Under the pieces are notes generated by a model that was given only the letters and a program-made list of their open reading frames with translations, was not told the origin of the DNA and did no database searches. Positions 32,919 to 41,762 of a DNA stretch of 64,000 bases are shown here, piece by piece. Position 1 is the stretch's first letter, and each line of letters opens with the position of its first letter. The stretch covers positions 59,811 through 123,810 of the forward strand of contig JAKSNZ010000002.1 in assembly GCA_024405855.1 (NCBI GenBank), written 5' to 3'. The position numbers were made by a program, and so were the translations under genes. This DNA is from Paludibacteraceae bacterium. GTDB lineage: Bacteria; Bacteroidota; Bacteroidia; Bacteroidales; Paludibacteraceae.

Positions 32919-34399
32919 AAAAGACAGTATTTATTACAGGCGTTACCGGTGTTATGGGTTCTGCAGGACTCAAGGAGTTGGTAAAGAAACTTGACCGCTT
33001 TAATATAGTGGCTCTTGCACGTGACAGCAAAGTTAATAGGAAGAAACTTGCCCCATATATGGCATTGGATGGAGTCAAGATAGTTTGGGGTAATCTGCTT
33101 AACTATGAAGATGTTCTGAAGGGTGTTACAGGTGCGGATTATGTGTTGCATGTGGGAGGCATGGTATCGCCGGCTGCTGATTATTTTCCAAAAAGAACAA
33201 TAAAAACCAATGTAGGAGCGGCAGAGAATATTGCAAAAGCAGTTCTTGCACAGCCTAATAAAGATGAAATAAAGGTGGTTTATATAGGTACTGTGGCTCA
33301 AACATCTGACCGTAATGAACCTATACATTGGGGCAGAACAGGAGACCCTATCTGCATAAGCGTGTATGACCATTATGCCATATCAAAAACAAGAGCGGAG
33401 AAGGCTATTGTGGAGTCAGGCATAAAGAATTGGGTTAGTTTGCGTCAGTCAGGTATTCTGCATCCAGGAATTCTAAGCCACTATGACCCAATTATGTTCC
33501 ATGTGCCACTACGTGGCGTGCTTGAGTGGGCTACCGTTGAAGATTCAGGCAGACTGCTTGCAAATGTTGTGGAGGATAATGTGCCAGCGGAGTTTTGGAA
33601 TAACTTTTATAATATAGGTTCAGGTAAGGAGTATAGGCTTACAAACTATGAGTTTGAATGCAAGTTGCTATCAACCATATCTTGTCCTAATCCACAAAAA
33701 ATATTTAATCCTGAGTGGTTTGTTCTCCGTAATTTCCACGGACAGTGGTACTTAGACAGTGATAAGTTGGAGAATTACCTGCATTTCCGTGCAAATATTC
33801 CTGTTGATGAGTACTTTAAGCAAATGGGAAAGCAGTTGCCTTGGTTCTATAGCCTTGCAAAGATATGCCCTGCGTTCATTATTAAGTGGGCAATGCTTCC
33901 TATGGCATACAAGAAGAAATGGGGTACTCAGTATTGGATAAAGAATAATGAGCAACAGAGAATTTCAGCATATTATGGTTCGTTAGAGGCTTACAAGGCT
34001 ATCAAGCCTTGGAAAGAGCAGGATTTAAGCCGTCCGTCAGAAACTCCGTTGGTTGATATTAGGCATGGCTATGATGAAACAAAACCTGTTTCAGAACTTG
34101 ACATAAAGGATATGCAGGAGGCTGCCGCTTTCCGTGGCGGTAAATGTCTCTCTAAAACTATGGTCAAAGGAGATATGGCTACCAAACTTAAGTGGCAATG
34201 TGCAGAGGGTCACATATTTGAGGCTTCTCCTGCATTGGTGCTTTTAGGTGGTCATTGGTGTCCTGAATGCACGCCTGCACCATGGGATTATGATAAAATA
34301 GCAAAAAACAATCCTTTCTTCGCTCAAATTTGGTACCCAATCCACTCCAAAGAAGAAAACAACTTCTACGGAGAAGATATATTTGATGGTTGGGAATAA
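32915..34399 (+). CDS. NAD-dependent epimerase/dehydratase fused to a zinc-ribbon-like domain
   Basis: 494 residues. The N-terminal about 300 residues are an extended short-chain dehydrogenase: FITGVTGVMGSAG is the NAD motif, and D-H-Y-A-I-S-K (Y-x-x-x-K) is the catalytic pair, with an upstream Thr (YIGTVAQTS). The C-terminal about 100 residues contain RGGKCLSKTM, KLKWQCAEGHIFEASPALVL and GGHWCPEC. This is the W-x-C-x(3)-GH ... C-P-x-C layout of treble-clef domains usually found in nuclease-like or DUF4379 proteins. The fusion is unusual and the substrate is unknown. The start overlaps the CstA-like gene, suggesting joint expression. Confidence 0.78.
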   Translation: MKKTVFITGVTGVMGSAGLKELVKKLDRFNIVALARDSKVNRKKLAPYMALDGVKIVWGNLLNYEDVLKGVTGADYVLHVGGMVSPAADYFPKRTIKTNVGAAENIAKAVLAQPNKDEIKVVYIGTVAQTSDRNEPIHWGRTGDPICISVYDHYAISKTRAEKAIVESGIKNWVSLRQSGILHPGILSHYDPIMFHVPLRGVLEWATVEDSGRLLANVVEDNVPAEFWNNFYNIGSGKEYRLTNYEFECKLLSTISCPNPQKIFNPEWFVLRNFHGQWYLDSDKLENYLHFRANIPVDEYFKQMGKQLPWFYSLAKICPAFIIKWAMLPMAYKKKWGTQYWIKNNEQQRISAYYGSLEAYKAIKPWKEQDLSRPSETPLVDIRHGYDETKPVSELDIKDMQEAAAFRGGKCLSKTMVKGDMATKLKWQCAEGHIFEASPALVLLGGHWCPECTPAPWDYDKIAKNNPFFAQIWYPIHSKEENNFYGEDIFDGWE

Positions 34400-34419
34400 C
34401 GCTACTAACAAGATAAAAT

Positions 34420-34575
34420 AGACTGGATTACGTCGCATTCGCTCCGTGATCCAGACACACTACCGTGGGTAGGCTGTAAAACAAAAAGATTACCTCGCTA
34501 CGCTCAGTAATCTACTATTATTTTCATTCGCATACTTACAAGTGCAAGCACTTGACGTATGTTCATAAAAATAAT
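34420..34575. repeat. Array of intergenic palindromes (first array)
   Basis: Four successive imperfect inverted repeats: about 34423-34452 (GGATTACG ... CGTGATCC), 34453-34480 (CTACC-GTG-GGTAG core), 34488-34514 (AGATTAC ... GTAATCT), and 34514-34575 (long arms around AAGTG-CAAG-CACTT). The first, second and fourth kinds recur in the array at 36126-36335 with paired changes in the stems. No ORF lies here. Confidence 0.75.
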
Positions 34576-34576
34576 A

Positions 34577-34606
34577 GAGTTTCCACCTTTCGTGGAAACT
34601 CTTTTT
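34577..34606. terminator. Terminator downstream of the tRNA-Pro/tRNA-Ala genes
   Basis: GAGTTTCCAC pairs with GTGGAAACTC around a CTTTC loop (34577-34601), with T-run on the plus side and A-rich sequence on the minus side. Confidence 0.75.
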
Positions 34607-34612
34607 GTTTTG

Positions 34613-34687
34613 TCGGGATGACTGGATTCGAACCAGCGACCACGCGCCCCCCAGACGCGTACTCTAACCGGGCTGAGCTACATCCCG
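34613..34687 (-). tRNA. tRNA-Pro(GGG)
   Basis: 75 nt without CCA. The acceptor CGGGATG pairs with CATCCCG, discriminator A; C1-G72 is typical of tRNA-Pro. D-stem GCTC/GAGT, anticodon stem CGCGT/GCGCG around CTGGGGG (anticodon GGG), T-arm GCTGG-TTCGAAT-CCAGT. It follows tRNA-Ala in the same transcript. Confidence 0.92.
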
Positions 34688-34694
34688 CACAGGG

Positions 34695-34767
34695 TGGAGG
34701 TTATGGGACTCGAACCCACTACCTTTTGATTGCGAACCAAATGCTCTACCAGATGAGCTAAACCCCC
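34695..34767 (-). tRNA. tRNA-Ala(CGC)
   Basis: 73 nt without CCA. The acceptor GGGGGTT pairs with AACCTCC, giving a G3-U70 pair, the alanine identity element, with discriminator A. Anticodon stem TTTGG/TCAAA around TTCGCAA (anticodon CGC); T-arm GTGGG-TTCGAGT-CCCAT. It is the first gene of a two-tRNA unit with tRNA-Pro(GGG). Confidence 0.88.
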
Positions 34768-34780
34768 GTAAATCATGGTG

Positions 34781-34808
34781 CAAATTTAATATTTTTTTTG
34801 TAATTTTG
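34781..34808. promoter_or_regulatory. Divergent promoters for the tRNA pair and the NADH dehydrogenase gene
   Basis: Minus-strand TAAATTTG (34781-34788) lies 14 bases before tRNA-Ala; plus-strand TAATTTTG (34801-34808) lies 45 bases before the ATG at 34853. Confidence 0.55.
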
Positions 34809-34852
34809 CATTGTCAGATAGAAATTAATAATAATAAAATACATATCTACTT

Positions 34853-36124
34853 ATGAACCTTTCAATTCCTGAAACAGACAAAAAGAGAGTGGTGGTCATT
34901 GGCGGCGGTTTTGCCGGCATCACCTTTATAAACAACATTGACGGTAATCTGTACCAAACTGTTCTGATAGACCAGAACAACTACCATCAGTTTCAACCGC
35001 TTATATACCAGGTAACCTCATCGGGTTTGGAGGCTGCCTCTATATGTTTCCCATTCAGAAGGCTTTTCCATAAGAAGAATGATTTTCATTTCCGCTTGAC
35101 AAAAGTGCTGAGTGTTGATTCTGAAAAAAAGACAATTAAAACCGCTTTAGGCTCCTTAAGTTATGACTACCTTGTTATATGTGCAGGTGCCACAACCAAT
35201 TTCCGTGGAAATAAAAACATAGAAAAGGTAGGTCTTCCTATGAAGAGTGTTGAGGAGTCAATACTCATCAGAAACAGAATGATTGAGAACATTGAGGCGT
35301 CTCTTACAGCATCGGAAGAAAATAAGGAAAGTTATTATAATTTTGTGGTTGTAGGCGGTGGTGCCACAGGTGTAGAGATATCAGGTCTTCTTACTGAAAT
35401 GCGCCGATACGTACTTCCAAAGAACTTCAAGACCATTGATATTGAAAAAATCCATATTTACTTAATCAGTTCCTCTATTTTGGCATCGATGTCAGAACAG
35501 GCATCTAAATGTGCACGCAGGGATTTGGAAAAGATGGGAGTGGAGATAATTGCAGGCAAGCGTGTGGTTGATTATGATGAAAAGACACACAGCGTAATTA
35601 TGGACGACGGCTCCACCATAAAGGCAAGGATTCTGATATGGGTCAGCGGTGTTATTGCCGTAACAATGGACGGTGTGCCGGAAACAAGCATAGGCAAGGG
35701 CGGTAGAATTATATGCAACCAATATATGGAGGTTGAAGGTATGGATTCTGTATTTGCCGCCGGCGATATTGCCGTTACCACTGAAGATGCCTATCCAAAC
35801 GGACATCCGCAAATGGCTCAAGTTGCAATGCAGCAGGCAAAACTTATTGCCAAGAATCTGAATGCAGTGGCTAAAGGTAAGGAGAGAAACACATTCAAAT
35901 ATGTTAACTTAGGCTCAATGGCAACCATTGGAAGAAACAAGGCAGTGGCTGACATTGCAGGAATGCACTTCAGCGGCTTTATTGCATGGGGTATGTGGAT
36001 GGTCATTCACTTGCGCTCCATATTGGGTGTAAAGAATAAGATTATTGTTCTCTTTGACTGGATTATAAACTACTTTAACTACGTAGGTTCACTCAGACTG
36101 CTGATATTCAAGGGGAAGAGGTAG
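34853..36124 (+). CDS. ndh: Type II NADH dehydrogenase (NAD(P)/FAD-dependent oxidoreductase)
   Basis: 423 residues. The FAD-binding motif is VVVIGGGFAGITF at the N-terminus and the NADH-binding motif is FVVVGGGATGVEISGLL near residue 165. The quinone-site region reads NYHQFQPLIYQV, and VFAAGDIAV is the second FAD strand. The C-terminal about 60 residues (GFIAWGMWMVIHLRSILG, then IVLFDWIINYF) form the membrane-anchoring amphipathic helices typical of NDH-2. It oxidises NADH and reduces quinone without pumping. Palindrome arrays flank the gene on both sides. Confidence 0.88.
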   Translation: MNLSIPETDKKRVVVIGGGFAGITFINNIDGNLYQTVLIDQNNYHQFQPLIYQVTSSGLEAASICFPFRRLFHKKNDFHFRLTKVLSVDSEKKTIKTALGSLSYDYLVICAGATTNFRGNKNIEKVGLPMKSVEESILIRNRMIENIEASLTASEENKESYYNFVVVGGGATGVEISGLLTEMRRYVLPKNFKTIDIEKIHIYLISSSILASMSEQASKCARRDLEKMGVEIIAGKRVVDYDEKTHSVIMDDGSTIKARILIWVSGVIAVTMDGVPETSIGKGGRIICNQYMEVEGMDSVFAAGDIAVTTEDAYPNGHPQMAQVAMQQAKLIAKNLNAVAKGKERNTFKYVNLGSMATIGRNKAVADIAGMHFSGFIAWGMWMVIHLRSILGVKNKIIVLFDWIINYFNYVGSLRLLIFKGKR

Positions 36125-36125
36125 A

Positions 36126-36236
36126 AACAAGATTACGTCGTTTCACTCCGTGAACTTGACCCACTGCCGTGGGCTGGAACAAGATTACGTCGCCTGACGG
36201 CTCCGTGATCTTGACATGCTCCGCAGGTTGGCTAAA
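36126..36236. repeat. Array of intergenic palindromes (second array)
   Basis: Two tandem copies of a two-part unit. Copy 1: AAGATTACG ... CGTGAACTT (about 36129-36159) followed by a CACTGCCGTGGGC element. Copy 2: AAGATTACG ... CGTGATCTT (about 36181-36213) followed by CTCCGCAGGTTGGC. The same unit with TGGAT/ATCCA outer stem occurs at 34423, so stem bases covary among the copies. Confidence 0.75.
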
Positions 36237-36251
36237 GAGAGAAAACAAAAA

Positions 36252-36279
36252 CCATACGCCTTTGGGCGTATGGCTTTTT
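36252..36279. terminator. Terminator after the NADH dehydrogenase gene
   Basis: CCATACGCC pairs with GGCGTATGG around a short TTTG loop, followed by TTTTTT. Confidence 0.8.
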
Positions 36280-36330
36280 TATGCTTTTCCTTGCTTATAA
36301 ATGCAAGCATTTAACGCAAGTCAAAGCGTA
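36280..36330. repeat. Long imperfect palindrome with CAAG centre
   Basis: Arms around AAATG-CAAG-CATTT (TTATGCTTT ... AAAGCGTAA). Layout and central CAAG match the fourth palindrome of the first array (34514-34575). Confidence 0.6.
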
Positions 36331-36358
36331 AAAAAAGTCTGCAATGCAGACTTTTTTT
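36331..36358. terminator. Terminator downstream of tRNA-Pro(CGG)
   Basis: AAAAAAGTCTGC pairs with GCAGACTTTTTT around AAT; usable on both strands. Confidence 0.85.
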
Positions 36359-36371
36359 GTTTTCTCTCTTG

Positions 36372-36444
36372 TCGGGGTTACAAGATTCGAACTTGCGACC
36401 TCTACGTCCCGAACGTAGCGCGCTACCAACTGCGCTAAACCCCG
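36372..36444 (-). tRNA. tRNA-Pro(CGG)
   Basis: 73 nt without CCA. The acceptor CGGGGTT pairs with AACCCCG, discriminator A, with the C1-G72 pair of tRNA-Pro. D-stem GCGC/GCGC, anticodon stem CTACG/CGTAG around TTCGGGA (anticodon CGG), T-arm GCAAG-TTCGAAT-CTTGT. A -7 element TAACTTTG (minus strand, 36462-36469) precedes it. Confidence 0.92.
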
Positions 36445-36461
36445 ATGCATCAAATGCGCTG

Positions 36462-36469
36462 CAAAGTTA
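36462..36469 (-). promoter_or_regulatory. Promoter -7 element of tRNA-Pro(CGG)
   Basis: Minus-strand TAACTTTG, 17 bases before the tRNA 5' end. Confidence 0.55.
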
Positions 36470-36526
36470 CAAATTATTTTTATCATTTTTACATTTCAAA
36501 AAAAAAGAGTAACTTCGCAACCAAAA

Positions 36527-36547
36527 CTATTCACTATTCACTATGAA
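36527..36547 (+). repeat. Heptanucleotide repeat overlapping the start of the YfhO-like gene
   Basis: CTATTCA, CTATTCA, CTATGAA in tandem; the third unit contains the ATG at 36543. Same 7-base period and related word as the repeat in polA. Confidence 0.7.
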
Positions 36548-39110
36548 TAAATATCTTCCCCACATCATTGCCTTAGTGGTTTTCCTTGTTCTCACGTTCT
36601 CATATCTCTATCCTGCATTGCAAGGAAAGACAATTTTTGGGTCCGATACTCAAAGTTATGTAGGAATGAGCCATGAGGCTGTGGAGTTTAACAAAACTCA
36701 TGATGAGCAGACTCTATGGACAGGCTCAATGTTTGGAGGTATGCCTACATATCAGATTTCCATGTCAGAGCCGGCATCGCTTGTAAAATATATTGATACA
36801 TGCCTTAGGGTTTTGCCTGGTCCTACATATAGGGTGTTTCTGTATCTTGTTGGGTTCTATATACTTTTAGTGTTGTTTGGAGTGAATCCGTATCTGTCAA
36901 TAGGCGGAGCAGTAGCATTTGCGTTTGGGTCATATAACCTTATTATTATAGTGGCAGGACACAATACCAAGGCGGTTGCAATAGCGTATATGGCACCAAT
37001 CATTGCCTCCATCTATTATGCCTTTAAGGATAGAACGTGGAGAAACAGAATTTTGGGAACATTGCTGTTGGCACTCTTCTTAGGATTGGGGTTATATGCA
37101 AACCATGTGCAGATAATTTACTATACACTGTTCATTGTAATATGTTTTGGCGTGTCTGAATTGGTTTTTGCCATAAAGGAGAAGACACTGCCTGAATTTG
37201 CCAAGACACTTGCATTACTCATTGCGGGTGCTGTGTTATCGGTTGGACTTAATGCCACCAGAATACTTACCACACAAGAGTATGTAAAAGCCACGATGCG
37301 TGGCGATAGTAACGGTCTTACATCAAAAGGTGCTGAGGCTCACGGACTTGACAAAGATTATATAACCGCATGGAGTTATGGCATTGATGAATCGTTTACA
37401 CTGCTTATCCCTGATTTTAAGGGAGGTTCTTCTGCAGGTAAATTAACGCAGGATTCCAAAACCGCTGAGGTCATAGGAGAATTGTCTGGCTTAAGCAAAT
37501 CAGCCACAGAACTTACCGATACACAAAAGGAGCGTATTGACAACGCTATGCAACGTAACCCTGACTCTTTCCGTCCAAGAAATCTTGCTGAATTTATGTA
37601 CACATTCAATTTGCCTCTGTATTGGGGAACGCAGCCCTTTACGGCAGGTCCTGTTTATGTGGGAGCCATAATTTGTATGTTGTTTGTCTTGGGCTTGATT
37701 ATTGTGCCTGCAAGGCATAAATGGTGGCTTTTGGCGGCAACATTATTAGGATTGCTACTTTCTTGGGGCAGAAACTTTATGCCGCTTACAGACTTCTTTA
37801 TTGATTATGTTCCTATGTACAATAAGTTCCGTACAGTATCCATGACTCTTACAATAACCTGCCTTGCCATGTGTATTCTTGCAATGCTTGCCCTAAAGGA
37901 GTTCATGAACCCTGAATCTGATAAAAACAGAAAAATGAGGGCATTGTACATAGCCTCAGGCATTACGGGTGGCATTTGTCTGTTGTTTGCAATAATACCG
38001 TCAATTGCAGGAGATTTTGTATCGGAGCAAGATGCAATGTTTACAGGCAGTTACTCATTTCTAAAAGATACATTGCCTGAAGACCGCATGTCATTGCTCC
38101 GCTCTGATGCGTTACGCTCATTTATTTTCATAGCATTGGCATTTGCCACACTGTTTGTTTATGGTAAGGGCAAGTTGAAGGATATGACTGCCATAGTGGT
38201 AATGTTTGTATTGTTTGCCGCCGATATGGTTCCTGTGGCACACCGATACCTTAATTCAAGCAATTTTGTGGAGTCAAAGGATACGGAAACTCCGTTTTCA
38301 CCGTCATTTGCAGACAGATATATTTTAACGGACAAAACACTTAGTTACAGAGTGCTTGATATGACAGTTGATATATTCAACAGCTCAAAACCTGCATATT
38401 TCCATAAGGATGTGGGTGGATATAGTGCCGTTAAACTGCGTAGATATCAGGAACTTATAGATTTGCAACTTGCACCTGAACTGCAACGTTTAAGTGAAAA
38501 TCTAAGAAAAGTTACATCAGAGGAGGAGCTGAATAATGTTTTTGCAGGCACTCCAATTCTTAATATGATGAATACCAAATACATAATCATATCGGGCGCA
38601 TCGTTGCCACTGCTTAACAAATACGCATACGGCAATGCTTGGCTGGTTGACAGTGTAAGAATAGTGGCTACACCTGATGAAGAGATTGATTTGCTTGACA
38701 ATGTTGATTTACGTTCAACTCTTGTAGTTGACAAGGCACTTGAGGACAATGTCAAGGCATCGGCGTTTGATACACAAGGTGCTGACATTCAACTTATTTC
38801 ATATAAGCCAAATTGTCTTGAGTATTCATTCTCATCAGAAAAACCGCAACTTGCCGTATTCTCAGAGGTGTTCTACTACACAGGTTGGAATGCATATATA
38901 AATAATAAGGAGGTTCCTTTCTTCAGAGCGGATTATCTGCTACGGGCAATGAATCTTGAAGCCGGAAATTATACAATAACCTTCCGTTTTGAGCCGTCCT
39001 CATACAGAAATGGAAAAATAATTGCAATTATTTCTTCAATTCTCTTGACTTTGGCTTTTTGTGGTATTATCTTTGTGTCGCAAAAAAAGAAGAAAAATAA
39101 AACTAACTGA
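36543..39110 (+). CDS. YfhO-family membrane protein
   Basis: 855 residues with about a dozen membrane helices spread over residues 8-550, followed by a soluble part and a last helix near residue 828. The start HIIALVVFLVLTFSYLYPAL, then GKTIFGSDTQSYVGMSHEA and FGGMPTYQIS, is the Bacteroidota YfhO/glycosyltransferase-C-like pattern with an acidic loop after helix 1. Related proteins add sugars to teichoic or lipid-linked polymers in Gram-positives; in Bacteroidota the role is unknown. Its stop lies one base before the ftsX start at 39112, so the two are probably co-transcribed. Confidence 0.82.
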   Translation: MNKYLPHIIALVVFLVLTFSYLYPALQGKTIFGSDTQSYVGMSHEAVEFNKTHDEQTLWTGSMFGGMPTYQISMSEPASLVKYIDTCLRVLPGPTYRVFLYLVGFYILLVLFGVNPYLSIGGAVAFAFGSYNLIIIVAGHNTKAVAIAYMAPIIASIYYAFKDRTWRNRILGTLLLALFLGLGLYANHVQIIYYTLFIVICFGVSELVFAIKEKTLPEFAKTLALLIAGAVLSVGLNATRILTTQEYVKATMRGDSNGLTSKGAEAHGLDKDYITAWSYGIDESFTLLIPDFKGGSSAGKLTQDSKTAEVIGELSGLSKSATELTDTQKERIDNAMQRNPDSFRPRNLAEFMYTFNLPLYWGTQPFTAGPVYVGAIICMLFVLGLIIVPARHKWWLLAATLLGLLLSWGRNFMPLTDFFIDYVPMYNKFRTVSMTLTITCLAMCILAMLALKEFMNPESDKNRKMRALYIASGITGGICLLFAIIPSIAGDFVSEQDAMFTGSYSFLKDTLPEDRMSLLRSDALRSFIFIALAFATLFVYGKGKLKDMTAIVVMFVLFAADMVPVAHRYLNSSNFVESKDTETPFSPSFADRYILTDKTLSYRVLDMTVDIFNSSKPAYFHKDVGGYSAVKLRRYQELIDLQLAPELQRLSENLRKVTSEEELNNVFAGTPILNMMNTKYIIISGASLPLLNKYAYGNAWLVDSVRIVATPDEEIDLLDNVDLRSTLVVDKALEDNVKASAFDTQGADIQLISYKPNCLEYSFSSEKPQLAVFSEVFYYTGWNAYINNKEVPFFRADYLLRAMNLEAGNYTITFRFEPSSYRNGKIIAIISSILLTLAFCGIIFVSQKKKKNKTN

Positions 39111-39111
39111 T

Positions 39112-39978
39112 ATGGCAGAAAAATCATCTCACATAATTAATTCAAGAGTGACATCAGTCATTAGTATTTCACTTGTGATTTTCCTTATTGGAATAACCAC
39201 CGCACTTTTGCTTCTTTCAAGTGACTTGTCTGTGGCGGTAAGGGAGAACATTACAATGTCTGTTGTTCTTAAGGATGACTTAAAGAACGCCGATGTCCAA
39301 AAGCTGCAAAAGACAATAGATGCGGAACCGTATTGTAAATCAACAGAATACATTGACAAGGACAGAGCAGCCAAAGAACTTGCAGAGGAACTTGGACAAG
39401 ACCCTGTTGAGTTTCTTGGATTCAATCCTTTGCTTGGTTCAATAGAGATGAAACTTCATGCTGATTATGCAAATGCTGACAGCATTGCTCAAATTGAGGC
39501 GGGCTTACGCCGTATGCCGGAGGTTAAGGACGTAATTTATCAAGAGGTTCTTGTTGATGCAGTCAATAAAAACGTGCAAAGAGTGTCAGCCGTCTTGTCT
39601 GTGTTTGCAATTCTGCTGATTCTTATATCGTACGCATTAATAAGCAATACAGTACGTCTTACGGTATATGCAAAGCGTTTCCTTATACATACAATGAAAC
39701 TTGTAGGTGCCACAGGCTCATTCATACGCCGTCCGTTCCTTGTACAAGGTGCCGCCACAGGATTTGTATCAGCCATTATTGCAATGGGTATGCTTACAGG
39801 TCTTATTTTCTGGGCTCAGTCTGAAATAACAACATTTATGACCACTGAAATGCTGCATACGCTACTTTGGTCATTCTTTATAATGATTCTTTCAGGTATA
39901 ATAATAACATTAATAGCCACATATCTGTCAGTAACAAGATACCTTAAGCTTAAGGTTGACGATATGTATTACATCTAA
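39112..39978 (+). CDS. ftsX: Cell division protein FtsX
   Basis: 288 residues: one N-terminal membrane helix (about 20-42), an extracytoplasmic domain (VVLKDDLKNADVQKLQKTID and QDPVEFLGFNPLLGSIEM), and three C-terminal helices (about 160-280). With FtsE it controls peptidoglycan hydrolysis at the division site. The ATG at 39112 is preferred over 39061, which lies inside the previous gene. First gene of the conserved ftsX-DUF3098-uppP-truB-queA order of Bacteroidota. Confidence 0.9.
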   Translation: MAEKSSHIINSRVTSVISISLVIFLIGITTALLLLSSDLSVAVRENITMSVVLKDDLKNADVQKLQKTIDAEPYCKSTEYIDKDRAAKELAEELGQDPVEFLGFNPLLGSIEMKLHADYANADSIAQIEAGLRRMPEVKDVIYQEVLVDAVNKNVQRVSAVLSVFAILLILISYALISNTVRLTVYAKRFLIHTMKLVGATGSFIRRPFLVQGAATGFVSAIIAMGMLTGLIFWAQSEITTFMTTEMLHTLLWSFFIMILSGIIITLIATYLSVTRYLKLKVDDMYYI

Positions 39979-39993
39979 TATATTCCACTGATT

Positions 39994-40218
39994 ATGAATG
40001 ATTTAAGGTTGCCACGTTTGAACCTCTACCTTATTGCCGCAAGCCTTGTAATAATTGTAATAGGCTTGACTATCATGTACATAGGACCTGACAGTGAGGC
40101 TAATTTTGAGCCTGACATATTCTCATTCAGAAGAATAACCGTTGGGCCTGTAATAACTTTCATAGGTTTTATTTCAGTAATTTTTGCAATACTATGGCGG
40201 AAGAAATCCAAGCATTGA
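39994..40218 (+). CDS. DUF3098 family small membrane protein
   Basis: 74 residues with two membrane helices (about 11-30 and 49-67) joined by a loop with [12 protein letters not shown]. It matches the short DUF3098 proteins that always stand between ftsX and uppP in Bacteroidota. Function unknown. Its 3' end overlaps uppP by 25 bases in another frame, showing tight coupling. Confidence 0.88.
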   Translation: MNDLRLPRLNLYLIAASLVIIVIGLTIMYIGPDSEANFEPDIFSFRRITVGPVITFIGFISVIFAILWRKKSKH

Positions 40219-41006
40219 TATTAGGTCTTATTCAAGGACTTACAGAGTACCTGCCTGTCAGTAGCAGCGGTCATCTGACCATTGCACAAACCTTGTTTGG
40301 CAGTATGTCAGGTGCTGATAACCTGATGTTTGATGTGGTGCTTCATGTTGCCACTGTACTCAGTACAATAGTTGTCCTTTGGAAAGAGATTGCTTCCTTG
40401 TTCAAGGGCTTCTTTACAACTACAGGGTGGCGTGTTTCAGAGTGGAATGATGAAAAGCATTATGTGGCAAAGATTTTTGTATCAATGATACCTGTGTTTA
40501 TTGTAGGTATGTTTTTCAAGGACTATGTTGAAGAGATTTTTGGTTCAGGACTGCTTGTTGTAGGTATATGTCTTCTTGTTACCGCCGCACTTTTAACGTT
40601 TTCATATTTTGCAAAGCCTCGTCAGAAAGAGAATATTTCCTACTCCGATGCGTTCATTATAGGTATAGCACAGGCGGTTGCCGTGCTTCCAGGTCTTTCC
40701 CGTTCAGGCAGTACTATTGCAACAGGAATTTTGCTTGGTGACAAAAAGGAGAAGGTTGCACAGTTCTCTTTCCTAATGGTCATTATACCTATTTTAGGAG
40801 AGGCGTTACTTGAATGTGTAAAAGGTGCTGTCAATGGCGGTTTTGACATTGCAATGCCATGGACATCGCTATTGATAGGATTTTTGGCGGCGTTTGTATC
40901 GGGGTGCCTTGCATGCAAGTTCATGCTTGAAATTGTAAAGAAGGGCAAACTTATATGGTTTGCAATATACTGTGCTGTAGTTGGTTGCTTTGCAATAATG
41001 TATTAA
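40194..41006 (+). CDS. uppP: Undecaprenyl-diphosphatase
   Basis: 270 residues, about eight membrane helices. It recycles undecaprenyl diphosphate to the monophosphate carrier for peptidoglycan and other envelope polymers; it was first known as the bacitracin resistance protein BacA. The first active-site motif is [18 protein letters not shown] and the second is [13 protein letters not shown]. It starts within the DUF3098 gene and is followed by truB after 9 bases. Confidence 0.95.
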   Translation: MAEEIQALILGLIQGLTEYLPVSSSGHLTIAQTLFGSMSGADNLMFDVVLHVATVLSTIVVLWKEIASLFKGFFTTTGWRVSEWNDEKHYVAKIFVSMIPVFIVGMFFKDYVEEIFGSGLLVVGICLLVTAALLTFSYFAKPRQKENISYSDAFIIGIAQAVAVLPGLSRSGSTIATGILLGDKKEKVAQFSFLMVIIPILGEALLECVKGAVNGGFDIAMPWTSLLIGFLAAFVSGCLACKFMLEIVKKGKLIWFAIYCAVVGCFAIMY

Positions 41007-41015
41007 AAAGGGCCA

Positions 41016-41762
41016 ATGGTCAACTTTATTGAAGGAGAAATATTGTGTATTGACAAGCCTCTGTATTGGACTTCATTTACACTTGTGGGGCGAGTAAGAT
41101 GGGCTGTTTCAAGGTTTACCGGAACAAAAAAGGTTAAGGTGGGGCATGCAGGAACATTAGACCCATTGGCAACAGGGGTGATGATAATATGCACAGGAAA
41201 GGCTACAAAGCGTATTGATGAATTGCAGGCGGGAACAAAAGAGTATGTGGCAACGCTTTGTTTAGGTGCGGTTACGCCATCATTTGATATGGAACATCCT
41301 GTATCGGAGACATTCCCTACAGAGCATATTACAAAAGAGTTGGTTGAAAATGTGTTAAAAGGTTTTGAGGGGGAACAGCAACAGGTGCCGCCACTATTTT
41401 CAGCGGTTAAGGTTGACGGTCGTAGGGCTTATAAATATGCAAGAACGGGAGAGGATGTTGAAATAAAGCCTAAAACCATTACAATTGAGAGGATTGAGTT
41501 GCTTGACTATTCAATGCCTTACATAAAGATAAGGGTTGTTTGCAGTAAAGGTACATATATAAGGGCTCTTGCCCGTGACATTGGCAAGGCACTTGACAGC
41601 GGGGCGTATCTTACAGAATTAAGGCGTACTGCGGTGGGTAATATCACTATTGATAAGTGTATCACTTTCAAACAGTTTAAGGAGATGTTAGGTCAGAGTG
41701 ATGAAGACCTTCTGCTCCATGACAAGACAAAACAGGAACAAACCAGTAAAAAAATTATATGA
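41016..41762 (+). CDS. truB: tRNA pseudouridine-55 synthase
   Basis: 248 residues. The catalytic Asp lies in [13 protein letters not shown] near residue 49. Further TruB blocks are [39 protein letters not shown] and a short C-terminus without a PUA domain. It forms pseudouridine at position 55 of the T-loop. The stop overlaps the queA start (ATGA, 41759-41762). Confidence 0.95.
   Translation: MVNFIEGEILCIDKPLYWTSFTLVGRVRWAVSRFTGTKKVKVGHAGTLDPLATGVMIICTGKATKRIDELQAGTKEYVATLCLGAVTPSFDMEHPVSETFPTEHITKELVENVLKGFEGEQQQVPPLFSAVKVDGRRAYKYARTGEDVEIKPKTITIERIELLDYSMPYIKIRVVCSKGTYIRALARDIGKALDSGAYLTELRRTAVGNITIDKCITFKQFKEMLGQSDEDLLLHDKTKQEQTSKKII

Noticed and set aside
34420..36335. CRISPR array or insertion sequence ends
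   Set aside because: The palindromes are unequal in length and spacing, without unique spacers, and no transposase or cas gene is adjacent.
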